DNA of 64,000 nucleotides from the NCBI RefSeq assembly GCF_000151665.1, contig NW_013171865.1:340001-404000 (forward strand), in the 5' to 3' direction. Positions 47,134 to 57,298 of this stretch are shown here, piece by piece. The position numbers and the translations under genes are program-made. Source of the stretch: Blastocystis hominis (Eukaryota; Sar; Bigyra; Opalinata; Blastocystidae). A model generated the notes under the pieces. The model ran no database searches, was not told where the DNA came from, and saw only the letters and a list, made by a program, of their open reading frames with translations. Positions within the stretch are counted from its first letter, which is position 1. Every line of letters starts with the position of its first letter.

Positions 47134-48524
47134 TCAGAGAGAAAGCGAGGTGAAGTCGTTCGCCACCACGACGCCTTCGCTGCCGAAACTTTGCTACGCC
47201 TCACGCCACGACATGGATCGTACCACCGCGAGCTCGCGCAATTCGCGCATTTCGGGACTGTCGAAGCGTTTGGAATTGGCCGGATAGCGACTCGAAATGT
47301 GCGTCAGCACCAAGCGCTTGGCTTCGCACTCCTTCGCGAACGCTCCGGCCATTCTCGCCGTGGAATGACCGCTCTCGCGAACGATCGCCTCGATGTCCTC
47401 CATCGAACGGCCGCCTATTTTATTAAACAAAAAAACAGCGATCTGAAGCGTACGAAGCTCTTTCTGAAGCGGAATCACAGTGGATTCGTGCACTAGCAAG
47501 TCTGTCTGTTTGAGTAAAGGAAGCATGGAGCGAGCATCGCTCGTGTCTCCTAAAATGGCGAATCGTTTTGTGTTTTTCTGTTCCGCGAAAAGCGTCGAAT
47601 CGAAGGGATCAATCGTGCAGTTTTCTCCCAGTACCACTTTCTTTCCCTGCTGAAGACGTTGAATCACATCCTGCTCCGTCACTCCGCACGTCGTTAGCAA
47701 TTTCGACGCGTTCTCCTGGTACAATTCGTGGATTTTCGCTTCATCCAGCTTCTCTAACGTCTCATCTTCGATCCAAAAAGCGACTAAACTGAGGCGGCGA
47801 AGTGTACGCAAAGCCGAAGCAATCGACGGTGTGCTTGATTTTGCCTGCTCGAACGCTTCCGAGCGTCGTCTACTTCGCAATGCACCCACATTTCAACTTC
47901 GCAGAGATCCCAGAAGCCGTCAGACGCGGGAAACAGAGGCGCCACCTGGATGCGCCGATCTTCGTAGTGCAAACGTGTGCTGTTTGATGCGTATTCGTCT
48001 AGGCGGGGATCGTTTTCATCAGAGAACAGCTCGTGAACTATGCAGGGACAGTTCGTCTTGGTGTCGGTTAATTGGAACACGGTTTTGAGATATTTCGCCA
48101 AACCGTAGGGACCATAGATTTCTACTGGAGCATAGGTCTGGTTGTTTTGTGTGCGACTGATTCCTGCGTCGCTCAAAAAGGCAGGAAGGCCATAAATATG
48201 ATCTCCGTGCATGTGCGTGATAAAAATCGTTGAAATACGCGAAGGACGGATGATTAGGTTCCGAATCCGTTCTCCACTTAACGAACTTTTCATTTCTCTC
48301 TGCAATCGGTACATCTGATGCGTTGTGACTACCAATAATGGAAAGCGACAGGAATTACTATCGCCACAGTCAAATAACCATTCTCCTGCTTTTAATCCAT
48401 TTCGGATCGTGACTACAATCGATTGAGCTACAGATAAGGAAAAACAGACATCCCCACTCGCTCTCACAATTGTCGATTTCTGAGATCCTGTACCGAGAAA
48501 CTGCAATTTTAGAGTCAGCGCCAT
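47134..48524 (-). CDS. ELAC1: Ribonuclease Z, short form (ELAC1-like)
   Basis: Metallo-beta-lactamase nuclease that removes the 3' trailer of pre-tRNA. Start ATG 48524: MALTLKLQFLGTGSQ. The zinc motif is HMHGDHIYGLPAFLSD, with GEWLFDCGDS before it. Later conserved parts: LGDTSDARSMLPLLKQTD and LLVHEST (motif with His), GHSTARMAGAFAKECEAK and LVLTHISSRY (last metal ligand). Introns occur near 47930, 47415-47470, and a 30-nt one at about 47194-47223 after RELAV; removing the last restores the family-typical end VVVANDFTSLSL with TGA at 47134-47136. Length about 390 residues, so short-form. No organelle presequence. Its start codon lies 29 bp from that of the Mis18 gene. Confidence 0.92.
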
Positions 48525-48553
48525 CCAAGAAACTCAATTCTCTGTTGACAATT
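48525..48553. promoter_or_regulatory. 29-bp bidirectional interval between tRNase Z and Mis18 start codons
   Basis: Only 29 bp separate the two divergent ATGs, so promoters or 5' leaders must overlap the neighbouring coding sequence. Confidence 0.7.
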
Positions 48554-49116
48554 ATGGCTTCCATCGTTTATCAGTGTAAGCGATGTAGCAATATGCTTAC
48601 GGATTCAAATTGTATCATAAATGAGAAGGACCAGCTGGTTTTTCTCTCAAGTACGTGCTTTGCTAGAAAATCATGATTCCTTAGAAATCGCAAATTCTAA
48701 AGTTGATACAGGGATTTGTTTGTCAACAGAACCCTTCGATTGTGATTGTAGCTATCGCGAAGTGTATTGCGGGAAAGTAAGTGTCAGAATCGATTTTTCC
48801 GACATAGTGCAATGAAAATATCGGTCGCTATTATATGGCAACAGTACCCCAGTTGGATTATCTTCGAAATCATTACTCGTTATGTAAAGACAAACTGTAT
48901 GAATACCGTATTCAGGATGTAGAACTTGAATTTCAGATTCAACATGAAAAACCAGGTAGGAGCTAAATTTCGCTTGAATGATTTTATTATATAGACAGAG
49001 TAACTTCATATTTTACGGGAATGGATGCTGAAAGAGCCGCTCATTTTGTGAAGGAGTTGCGCAACCTAGAAATGGAAATTCTCAAATTGAATGATAGGAT
49101 AGATCGTTTACAATAG
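48554..49116 (+). CDS. Mis18-domain protein (centromere/kinetochore licensing family)
   Basis: Mis18 proteins recruit machinery that deposits CENP-A at centromeres; they share the Yippee-type zinc fold. Start ATG 48554: MASIVYQCKRCSNMLTDS gives the first CxxC. Introns of 34 nt (phase 1), 31 nt and 39 nt are removed to join VFLSKIANSK, FDCDCSYREVYCGKCNENIG (second CxxC = CGKC), RYYMATVPQLDYLRNHYSL and LYEYRIQDVELEFQIQHEKP, then a C-terminal helix AERAAHFVKELRNLEMEILK ending DRIDRLQ, TAG 49114. The order CxxC, CxxC followed by GxxY.ATP.LDYLR and a terminal coiled coil is the Mis18 layout; about 160 residues. Yippee or cereblon-like proteins share the fold but lack this C-terminal coil. Confidence 0.72.
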
Positions 49117-49122
49117 TTGAAC

Positions 49123-49130
49123 TGTTTGTT
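49123..49130 (+). terminator. TGTTTGTT poly(A) element of the Mis18 gene
   Basis: Exact octamer 6 nt after the TAG. Confidence 0.75.
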
Positions 49131-49384
49131 GAACGAAGAGTTTGTCGATGTGCTTTTGAAAATAAGAGAAAATGGTGAAGCAAGGGTCTAGAGCTTTTTT
49201 CTTCTTCGAAATTTGAATAATGAGCGATCCTTCGCTCTACGAATGTTCTCTATTTTTTGCGATTCCAAAAATCTGTGGTTTTCTTCGCATATTTCTGGTT
49301 CTCAGTATTCATTACAGAAGCAGTTTATTTTGTACTAGCTTTCTGTCGAGAGTCAGCGCAATCCAAAATTCTTAATTGTCGGAA

Positions 49385-51231
49385 ATGTTTTCTCAAGGAC
49401 CGGGAAGATATGTTCCTTATGACTATATAGACTACCATGACATGGTCGATAATGTACTGGGTATTATTTTGTCGTTTAAGGGTGTAGGACCAAGATGAGG
49501 TTTTGAGGCGCCGTCGGAACTTTCGAACGAGCCACTTAGCTCCAAACTCTTATATTTACTCGGATCCATTGTTTGGTTCGAGCAGAGAGAATGGTATGGG
49601 GTTACACATGTATCCTAGCGATTCATCAAGTGCAATGTTTGATTCTCTTGAGGGATATCATGATATTCGCATGGATTCGAGTTTCTTGGTGGAAGAACGT
49701 AGTGCCCTACCAGATCTTCCGTCGTTTTATGATTCGAGCTCTTCGATGTTTCCGTATAACCATTATTCTACGGGTTCAACGCTTCATGCTGATTATCCCT
49801 TTGAAGATGCTCCGCTGTCTCTGGACCCTTTTGCACAGTCTTCAAATCGTTTTGGACACGATTCGGCGTACCATCTCTCGGATTCTCTATCGACGCATGA
49901 TTGCTTTTTGTCATCGGATTCCTCGTATTCTCATCACAGTTCCATGTCTTCTTCTCGTTTCAATGTGAATGCTCCCGAGTTCACTCCCTATTCTCGACCC
50001 AAACAAAAGGAAGATGTTTGCGCAATTCCAGAAAAAGGGGATATTTTGAATGATGAACGAGAAGAACCATTGGACGATTCTGTTGTGGATGAAACGCCCT
50101 CCATTGTGGATGAAACGCCCTCCATTGTGGATGAAACGCCCTCGCTGACAAAAGAACCTTCCAAAGAACCTTCCAAAGAACCTTCCAAAGAACCCATAAA
50201 TGAAACTTCCTCCAACGAACCAGTCGATGAAACTCCTGGAACACAATTCCCTCCCTCCGAAGAAACTCCCTCTCCCCCCTTGCAAGGAACCGGCTCTTTT
50301 GAAACTCCCTCGGAACGTCCAATCATTTCTTCGTCGCTTCCCTCCAAAGCGTCGAAGCGAAAACAACCCAAGTCCAAATCGCCCGCCATTTCTTCGTCGC
50401 TCCCGCCCTCCGTTTCCGCGACCGTTTCCGCGACCGTTTCATCGTCTTCGGCGAAACTCCCAATCAAAGTCAAAGAAAAAACGGTGAAACGAGAATCGAA
50501 AAAACGAGCGAAACTCTCCAACAAACCCAATAAACCCGTGAAATCGAGCGTTTCCCCTTCCTCCGTCCCCACTTCTTTATCATCTTCAACAACATCATCC
50601 ACATCATTAACATCATCATCATCATCTTCCTCTTCTTCCTCTTCATCGCTTCATCTCTCTCTCAGCTCCCTATTCCGCGCTCTTCTCGCTCGCGTTCTCT
50701 CCTGTATTCTCCCCACCCCGCCCTTCACTCCTAGGCGTGGTCTACTTGATGAAAATCCTCCACTTCACCGATTTCCACATGATCGGAGTGAATACGGTTT
50801 GCGCACTCGCCTTCCAAGTGGTACGCCAATCGATCGTCCTTCAGAATGTAGTCGATGCCAGTGCAGGGACGGCTCTTTCTTCTACTTTCATTGCTGTGCA
50901 CGAGCTGCAAAGAGCCCGAGCGATCTCCGTTTCTATTCATCGTAACGGGCGTTTTCATGGCTCTCACGCTGCTTTTGTTCTTCTCTGGGTTTGTCGGAGC
51001 GCCGAGTTATGTCTCTTGTATGGATCAAAGCGAAGAATGACGGGCAGATCTCTTCTATAACTTGCTGGCGTTCGTGATTCTGTCGCTTCGGCATCGTTCC
51101 TGCTTTGATGGGATGTTTGTGAGCGGATTTGTGATTCAAGTCTCTCTGATTTACATCTACATGCAGCACCGCAGCTTTGAAGTCTTCCTTCTCGCTCTCT
51201 CCTTCCTCGTGAATCTACTCTTCCAGTAGAT
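49385..51231 (+). CDS. Multi-pass membrane protein with long Ser/Pro/Glu repeat-bearing N-terminal region
   Basis: Not recognised. Start ATG 49385: MFSQGPGRYVPYDYIDYHDM; a 27-nt intron leads to DQDEVLRRRRNFRTSHLAPN. A disordered region rich in Ser, Asp, Tyr and His follows, with three copies of VVDETPSI-type and four of KEPS units (50083-50195) and a Lys-rich, Ser-rich tail. From 50745 the protein is hydrophobic: VVYLMKILHFTDFHMIGV, a 31-nt intron (50844-50874), GRLFLLLSLLCTS, FLFIVTGVFMALTLLLFFSG, a 30-nt intron (51017-51046) that removes an in-frame TGA, LFYNLLAFVILSL, FVIQVSLIYIYM and FEVFLLALSFLVNLLFQ; TAG 51229. Five or six transmembrane helices are likely. No signal peptide. It may be two genes fused by my splicing, but no start or poly(A) octamer separates the halves. 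Confidence 0.65.
50083..50195 (+). repeat. Tandem 21-nt (x3) and 12-nt (x4) coding repeats
   Basis: Three copies of a 21-mer with core GTGGATGAAACGCCCTC (about 50083-50145), then four copies of AAAGAACC(T/C)(T/A)(C/T)-type 12-mers (50151-50195). They encode VDETPSI and KEPS units. Confidence 0.85.
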
Positions 51232-51239
51232 TCCCTTTC

Positions 51240-51263
51240 CTCTTCTTCTTCTTCTTCTTCTTC
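51240..51263. repeat. (TTC)n microsatellite
   Basis: Perfect TTC run in the 40-bp spacer between the stop codons of two convergent genes. Confidence 0.85.
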
Positions 51264-51297
51264 ATCAATTTATCAATTCGAATCCTCCTTTCTTCCT

Positions 51298-51305
51298 TGT
51301 TTGTT
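51298..51305 (+). terminator. TGTTTGTT poly(A) element, plus strand (membrane protein gene)
   Basis: Exact octamer about 67 nt after the TAG at 51229; lies over the antisense 3' region of TRM1. Confidence 0.65.
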
Positions 51306-51319
51306 CGCTTCCCTTTTCC

Positions 51320-51327
51320 AACAAACA
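51320..51327 (-). terminator. TGTTTGTT poly(A) element (minus) of TRM1
   Basis: Exact minus-strand octamer inside the open frame of TRM1, 47 nt before the first encoded in-frame stop (51273). Confidence 0.75.
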
Positions 51328-51331
51328 CTCC

Positions 51332-53113
51332 AAAGCTCATTATCCATCTTCGATCGCTTCAAACTGCCGCGCGCCTTCGGACCCCAATTCGGCTCCGGAT
51401 TCCCAGGGAATCGCGCGAACTCGTACTCCTTCTTCATCTCCTCCAGCACCGTGAAGTCATACCTTCCACTCGCCGGCTCCGTCAGCCACTTCTTCACGAA
51501 CCCGTCCGGCAGCGCCTCCAGCCACTCCTTCTTCGCTTCTTTCTGGAACTGCTGGAAGTACGCGCGGAACATGTCGAACACCACCGCTCCCGGCGCGTCC
51601 GTCTTCAACGCCAGCGGATCGCAGTGGCTCTGCGAGGTCTGGTAGCCGGCCCGACGCAGCGCCGAGGCGATCTCGATGTACTTCGGCGCGGTCATTTTCA
51701 GCGTCGATGTCATGCCATGGAAGCTGTAATAGAAGGGAATCGGCAGCTCTTCTTTCATCTACGCTTCACTCCGCTCTCCCTCGCCCACAGCCGTCAGCAA
51801 GCCCAGCAGAATCGGATGGGTGGAGCAGAGGTACGAGCTCAATGCCAGCAATCCTTCGTCTTTCTCCACGTACAGCTTCGTCAGTCGGTCAATCGCCGCG
51901 TCCATCACTTGCGGATCGCACAGCGCGCCGCTGAACACCGGACCGCCCAGCTACACGTCAGGTCCTGGCGAGATTCCGACGCGATAGACGCCGTTGCAGA
52001 GCGGACAGTGCGAATCGACCTCGCAATTCGGCGGGTGGAACTTGCCTGGCTTCTCTTCTACCCTTCAAACCTCCCTGTGTGGGCACTGTGCGAACGGCCT
52101 AACGGCTGCAGCTGGTAGTGGTGGCAGTCGTTGCAGTAGTAGAGCAATGCCGAGTTCGAAGCGCACTGCTTAATCGCGGTTTTGGAGTCGTGACTGATTC
52201 GAAATCGCTCAAAACACATACATTCGAACGAAGCAACGCACATAGAAGTCGATTTGGAAGGCACCCAGCACTTCGATGGAGCGTCCGTACTTGGCTGCGT
52301 TCATCATGATGGTGTACAGCACGATTCGAACCGCCAGTTCGTGGCAAAAGGGGGTTTTCGGACAATTGGCGCCGTATTTCGTAAACACCACTTCCGGATG
52401 GTTGCCACACAGCACAGTGAGGTCGGTGCTGGTCACACAGAGCAAACCTCCGTCGCAGAGAGACTGCACGGCACCGTCCAGGAAGATACTGCACGATCCG
52501 TAGGGATCGAGATCGATCACATCGAAGCGGTTGTAGGAAGGGCTTCGATTCTGGTACATCACCATCGTGGCATCCCTTTGATTGAAGAGATCCGAAAGAA
52601 ATACGCTTGGTTCGGAACTACGCGGTCGGAGGTGATTTTGTTGTAAGCGAGATTATCCTTCATGCTTTCAACAGCTGCATCAGCGATATCGTTAATAATA
52701 ATGCGGCGAATATTCGGAATCTCCTTCCAGTAACGAATACTTCGCAGACCGGAGGCAGCCAATGCTTCCAGGATGTAGAGACCATCTTCTGCGAGATAGG
52801 GCTTTCCTTCTGCCTCGGCTACCTTTTTACGCTCTGCGATGATTCCTTCGTATCGCTTTGGCTTTTCTTGCTTAAGAGTTTCCATCTCTCGCTTTCGCAT
52901 TTCTCCAAACAAGGTAATCATCAAGATAGACAAATCTCGGTTTTTGACCTGAACCTAATTCATCATCGATCTATAAAAAGGAGTGCCTTGTTGTAGAACA
53001 CATCATTATTCTCAGGGAAGAGAATGGTTGCACTTCCCTCAGTAATGAACTTATATCCTTTCGAAAAATCCTTTGCAGCTATGACTTAATCACCTCTCTC
53101 AAACCCAACCCAT
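51332..53113 (-). CDS. TRM1: tRNA (guanine26-N2)-dimethyltransferase TRM1
   Basis: SAM-dependent enzyme making m2,2G26 in tRNA. Start ATG 53113; after ATGG a 31-nt intron gives MAAKDFSKGYKFITEGSA, then TILFPENNDVFYNK. The next junction, to VQVKNRDLSILMITLFGE, needs a 32-nt intron starting GC (52950-52981). Conserved segments: LEALAASGLRSIRYWKEI, INDIADAAVESMKDNL, RFDVIDLDPYGSCSIFLD (catalytic DPYG), LLCVTSTDLTVLCG and CHELAVRIVLYTI; a Cys/His region follows (YYCNDCHHYQ, HCPLCNGVYRVG), then LGGPVFSGALCD and PFYYSFHGMTSTLKMTAPK. The frame runs to TGA-less 51273, but the octamer at 51320-51327 suggests that the mature C-terminus is ..SKMDNEL, with T51332 (codon position 1) completed to UAA. Confidence 0.9.
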
Positions 53114-53246
53114 CGAGACGGAAGAAGTGGAAAACAGGTGTTTGCTTGGTATCGATCGAGCAGCTCTAGGGAATAAGAAGGATTTTCTTAGAAGGCACAA
53201 AGAACGTGTGAAGCGGCTCAGCAAACGCAAACAACCGAACATATGA

Positions 53247-53254
53247 AACAAACA
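53247..53254 (-). terminator. TGTTTGTT poly(A) element (minus) of TBC1D23
   Basis: Exact octamer in the open frame of TBC1D23, upstream of the encoded in-frame stop at 53218. Confidence 0.75.
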
Positions 53255-53258
53255 CCCG

Positions 53259-56054
53259 ATAAAAAGGTTCCAATTCGATTCATTATTTCATTCACTACAA
53301 ATATCGCGTAATCCACTTGAAGATAGATCTCTCCATTTGATCCATATCGAATGTGTATTATTTGTGGGGATGTAGCTGTGGTGTCTCCATTTTCTTCACT
53401 AACGAGGATGTTAACGTTCTGAACCTCCTGCAGAGGGATCACGCCTTTCACCACATACGACTCGCAGTGATTCCAATCGATTTCTTTCGCCTCGTCCACG
53501 CTACAGGATCCAAACCTTTCCAGCGACTCCACGATTCGGGAAACGATCTCCATTTCTCGCTGCTCGTCCACATCCAAACTGTCTTCTTCGGCATTCATTC
53601 CTTCTTCTTCTTCTTCTTCTTCTTCTAAGGAAATCGATTGTTGCGATGGAAGGATGTCTGTTGATTCCATGAATGGAGTTTTTGTTTCGTTGGTGTTTGA
53701 GGGGTCGGCGGAGTTTGGATCGTCGTTTTCACTCGTCGTTTCGGTGGTGATTTCTGATGAATCGGCGGGATTGGTCTCTTGGGGAGATTCAAGAGATTCA
53801 TTTTCGGTTTTCTCTCTTTCATGTTCTTCGCTTGCTGTGCCGTCACTTGTAGTATTTTCTTGTTCGTTTTCATCCTCGCAGCTTGTTTTGTCCTCATCCG
53901 TCCTTTCCTTTTTGATATCAGTGACACATTCATTTTCATTTTCGCATTCACATTCACATTTATCCTCAATCTCCTCTTCTTCTTCCTCCTCTTCCTCCTC
54001 CTCTTCTTCTTCTTCCTGCTCCTCTTGTTCTTCTTCCTCTTCCTCCTCTTCCTCCTCCTCTTGTTCTTCCTCCTCTTGTTCCTCCTGTTCCTCCTCTTCA
54101 ATCCTTTCCTCCACCTTCTGACTCTCTTCTGTTTTGCCCACTTCAACCACCGCAGCGGTCACCAACAACATATTCTTCCTCGTCAGAATCATCAAATACG
54201 TTCCCTTCAAAGCATCCGAACGACCCAAACTTTCATCCGTTTTCACCGCCAATTGAAGCGCCTCGATCTCCGCAAAATCCTGGCCGATTTCGCTCTCCGA
54301 AAGAACCCTCACCAAATGGGTATAAAGCAGCGAATTCACGATCGTTATCAGCTGCGCAGCGATCTGCGTACCGATCGAGCTGCGGTCGATTTCGGCCATC
54401 ATTCCGTCCAGACAGTTGTGAATCGCTTCAAAATACTTCTTCGAATGCGAGTCTTCAATGAACGACGCGTCTTCCTTCCGCGACGGAGCGACCAACACCA
54501 CCTTTTCCTCTTCAGCACTGGCACTCTTGTAATAATCGCTCGATGACGTGTTGGTATCGCTGCGCTGCTTCCAGCTTCGCCACCAAGTCCAGCCACCCAA
54601 CAACCCTCGAAGCGGTTTGATCGAGTTTTTGGGAGTCTGGTAGTCGTTCGATAGCAGAATGTCCAGCAGTTTCGGGAAGTCGGTCTTCGAGTCTTTCTCA
54701 TTCATCGCAATCGACACGAACGATCGCTGCGCCTTTTGGAAAACAAGCGAAACCAGACTGGCTTCGTTTTCAGAGTCGGAGAGAATGATGATTGGCTAGG
54801 AGTAAACTCAAACACGCTTTGCTACGTCCTGGTACGCAGAGCACATCTGCTGATACACATTTCCCTCGGTGTTTCCTGAACTGTAGGGCACGTGGATGTA
54901 ATGGATCCGCGTCGTCTGATCGGCGGAGAGAGTCGAGTAGAGAGTGGCTTCCACACAGCCATCCACTACACTGACAAAATCGTTCCGCGCAGCGACTTCT
55001 TTTCGAATATCCAGCACGATATAGGTCATACAGTTGGCTGTGTGGGAAGAAGGAAGCAGTTTCTTGTAGCGACTTTCCGTTGTGATGACTGGACCAATGA
55101 TCTGGAAATGAGAAACATCGCAAATCAAAGCAGTACATTCGAAAACGGTATAACCAGAGCAAATGGAACGCTTTGACATAGACAGGAAAAACAAGTATTC
55201 TAAGTCACGGAGAAAGTAAAGGACAGTACGACATAGGCCTGAGAGATCGAAGGAAGCGTGTTGATCATCATGGAAATGGAGGTTAGTGAAATCATCGTCA
55301 CGTTTTTCATTGCATCTCGCAGATAGGACTACATGGAGAATCGAAAAGGAATGAAAACATCGAATGAAGGAGATAGTGGAGAGGAGGAATGCAAGGAAAG
55401 AGTGTGAACTAACCAGAGCAATATCCACAACACAGAACGCTGCTGGTATCCTTGTAGAGGCTCGAGAAGAGCCCACAGCTGAGCAGAGTCAAGATAACTC
55501 GCAGGATCCACGACAAGAGTGCAGATTGTGTCTTCCCACCCATTGTACGCTGCATCGAGCTTGAGAGCCAGGGACGGATCGAAATAGAGAAGCAGCAGAC
55601 GGAAGAAATCACCGGAAAACTCAGCATTCTGAAGACACGCACTGTTCTTATCACTTATTGTGCATATCAAACGATCCTGCAGGAGCAGACGTAACGCAAA
55701 GGCATCTTTTGGAGTTTCGATAACATCCACAAAGGAATAGAGAATTCGTAATTGGGCGCTGTTGAGCATGTCGTTCTTCGTCGGTGTGAAGGCCAACTTG
55801 AGAAGTGTATCTTTCCCATCACAGCTGTGCTCTCCAGAAAGCGAGGATGATATGAGCGAATCAACAAGGTCATTTTCCGGAACGGGCGGTACTGTGATAT
55901 CTGGCTGCAGCTTAAACCAGTTCGTCCAGCGGGATTTGATGGCTTCAACCGACGTTCGCGCCGTTAGATTATCTGTAGAGGACGAAGTCGTTGAACTATC
56001 TAAGGAAGCCGTCGATGTAGGAAACGGCACTTGAACTTGAACCAGAGCATCCAT
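53259..56054 (-). CDS. TBC1D23: TBC1D23-like Golgi trafficking protein (TBC, rhodanese-like, C-terminal PH-like)
   Basis: In animals TBC1D23 bridges endosome-derived vesicles to golgins at the TGN; its TBC and rhodanese domains lack catalytic residues. Start ATG 56054 (MDALVQVQVPFPTSTASLD). The TBC part includes FFRLLLLYFDPSLALKLD, matching human FRLLIQYHEPELCSYLD. After introns: SYLRDAMKNVTMISLTSISM, a rhodanese-like region (MTYIVLDIRKEVAARND ... ASLVSLVFQKAQRSFVSIAM), a 30-nt intron before PIIILSDSENEA, then GTYLMILTRKNMLLV of the C-terminal domain. That domain is split by a roughly 150-residue acidic insert (about 53650-54110) before ESYVVKGVIPLQEVQNVNIL and VVNEIMNRIGTFL. The frame runs past the octamer at 53247; T53259 in codon position 1 is 5 nt before it, predicting UAA by polyadenylation. 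Confidence 0.78.
53650..54110 (-). repeat. Glu-rich low-complexity insert in TBC1D23
   Basis: CTC/TTC-rich on the plus strand; encodes long Glu runs and Thr/Ser/Asn/Glu-rich sequence on the coding strand, interrupting the C-terminal domain. Confidence 0.85.
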
Positions 56055-56218
56055 AATCGAATAAATGCACATCCATTGACAATATCCCTGTCATGCGAAT
56101 CATTGAAGAATATCCAATAAAGTCTTTTGTAAATAGACGGCATATAGAATCAAATGGAAAATAGTCATAAACTTGCTTCAAACAAACAGAAATTATCAAA
56201 GTTGAATGAAGAACTAGC

Positions 56219-56989
56219 ATGGATGCAAGTGAAGATTTAAGAGAACTTGAAGGGAGCGTAGAACTGACGAATGACTGGGAAAGTGATGATCTGGACTTTT
56301 CTAGCGATTTTGAAGTGGATAATTTGCAAGTGGAGGAAGGAACGGATAATTTTAAATCTCAAGAGTCTATCCATGCAAACTGCGTGGATCGTGAAACGTT
56401 TGAAAAAGAAAAGCAGGCATGGAAGGAGGCAATGGAGGAGATGTCCCAGCGCTTCAGTCGCGCGACTTCTATGCTGGACAGCATGAAGTCGATAGCTCTG
56501 CGAGATCAGGAGAGAATCGAAGAGCTAGAGAGAGAGAATCGGGAAATTATGCAATACAAAGAAACGTTCACTAGACTTCAACAGCAAATCGAAGGGCTGA
56601 ACACGCTCCTTTACGAATCAAACGAGGAGAGCGCCTCCTACAGACAAAAGATCAACGAACTGAAGGATAGGGTTGCAGAGTTGGAAGATAAACTATACGG
56701 ACCTACAAACTACTATTACCAAGAGTTTTTAAAGGTAGACGTAGTAAATAATAATAGTATATTGTAGTGCCAAGACGAAATTGAAAGTCTCACGAAGGAA
56801 TGTGACTCCTACAAGAACCAGCTCCACCAGGTGAAGGACATAATGCGAGACATGATTATCGAAAAGGAGAAGGGACCGACACAGGAGGATTTACTCAGAG
56901 AGCGCGAGAAGTTTGCCAAACAAGTATCTGCACTAGAGCGTCGTATTGAGCAATTGCAGGAAGAAAACGAAAAGCTTCAAGCAAAGTGA
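56219..56989 (+). CDS. Coiled-coil protein of unknown function
   Basis: Start ATG 56219: MDASEDLRELEGSVELTND, an acidic N-terminus of about 60 residues (DFEVDNLQVEEGTDNFKSQE). From about residue 62 to the end it is nearly continuous heptad coiled coil (ETFEKEKQAWKEAMEEMSQR, IEELERENREIMQYKETF, INELKDRVAELEDKLYG). A 33-nt intron (56735-56767) joins YQEFLK to CQDEIESLTKECDSYKNQ; the coil continues to ERRIEQLQEENEKLQAK, TGA 56987. About 245 residues, no other domain. A tether or cytoskeletal linker is plausible but unproven. Divergent from TBC1D23, 164 bp between start codons. Confidence 0.85.
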
Positions 56990-56994
56990 TAGAC

Positions 56995-57002
56995 TGTTTG
57001 TT
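56995..57002 (+). terminator. TGTTTGTT poly(A) element of the coiled-coil gene
   Basis: Exact octamer 5 nt after the TGA. Confidence 0.75.
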
Positions 57003-57013
57003 GAAAACACTTC

Positions 57014-57298
57014 TTACATTCTTAATAGCTTAAAGGTTGATCTGTGAAAAACGAGCTTAGCACGATATGAAAACTTGCTATATGGGCAAGGGACCCAATT
57101 CGACGTAGGGACACATAGGGGTGCGGTTTGCGGATTAGAAGGTCTGCAATTGGGATTTGACAGATACGGCAATTCTGAAGAGGAATTAATATCACTTCTT
57201 GTTTCGTCAGATATCACTTTGGTGCCGCTACCAACAGAGGGTACCATCGTAGAATACATAAATCTTGCATAGGGCAAGATATGACGACGCTTTTCCAT
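57014..57298 (-). CDS. Possible small protein of 94 residues, low confidence
   Basis: Uninterrupted minus-strand frame starting ATG 57298 (MEKRRHILPYARFMYSTM) and ending LLRM. No homology recognised. The same stretch on the plus strand also has an open frame (57075-57272) with a Gly-rich beginning and an acidic end (EGTIVEYINLA). Neither can be preferred on sequence alone; both could be spurious. Confidence 0.2.
   Translation of the reverse strand: MEKRRHILPYARFMYSTMVPSVGSGTKVISDETRSDINSSSELPYLSNPNCRPSNPQTAPLCVPTSNWVPCPYSKFSYRAKLVFHRSTFKLLRM

Noticed and set aside
50856-50874. 19-nt intron in the membrane protein gene
   Set aside because: Donor at 50844 gives a 31-nt intron with the same frame, matching the genome-wide size.
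54785-54802. 18-nt intron in TBC1D23
   Set aside because: An in-phase donor 12 nt upstream gives the standard 30 nt.
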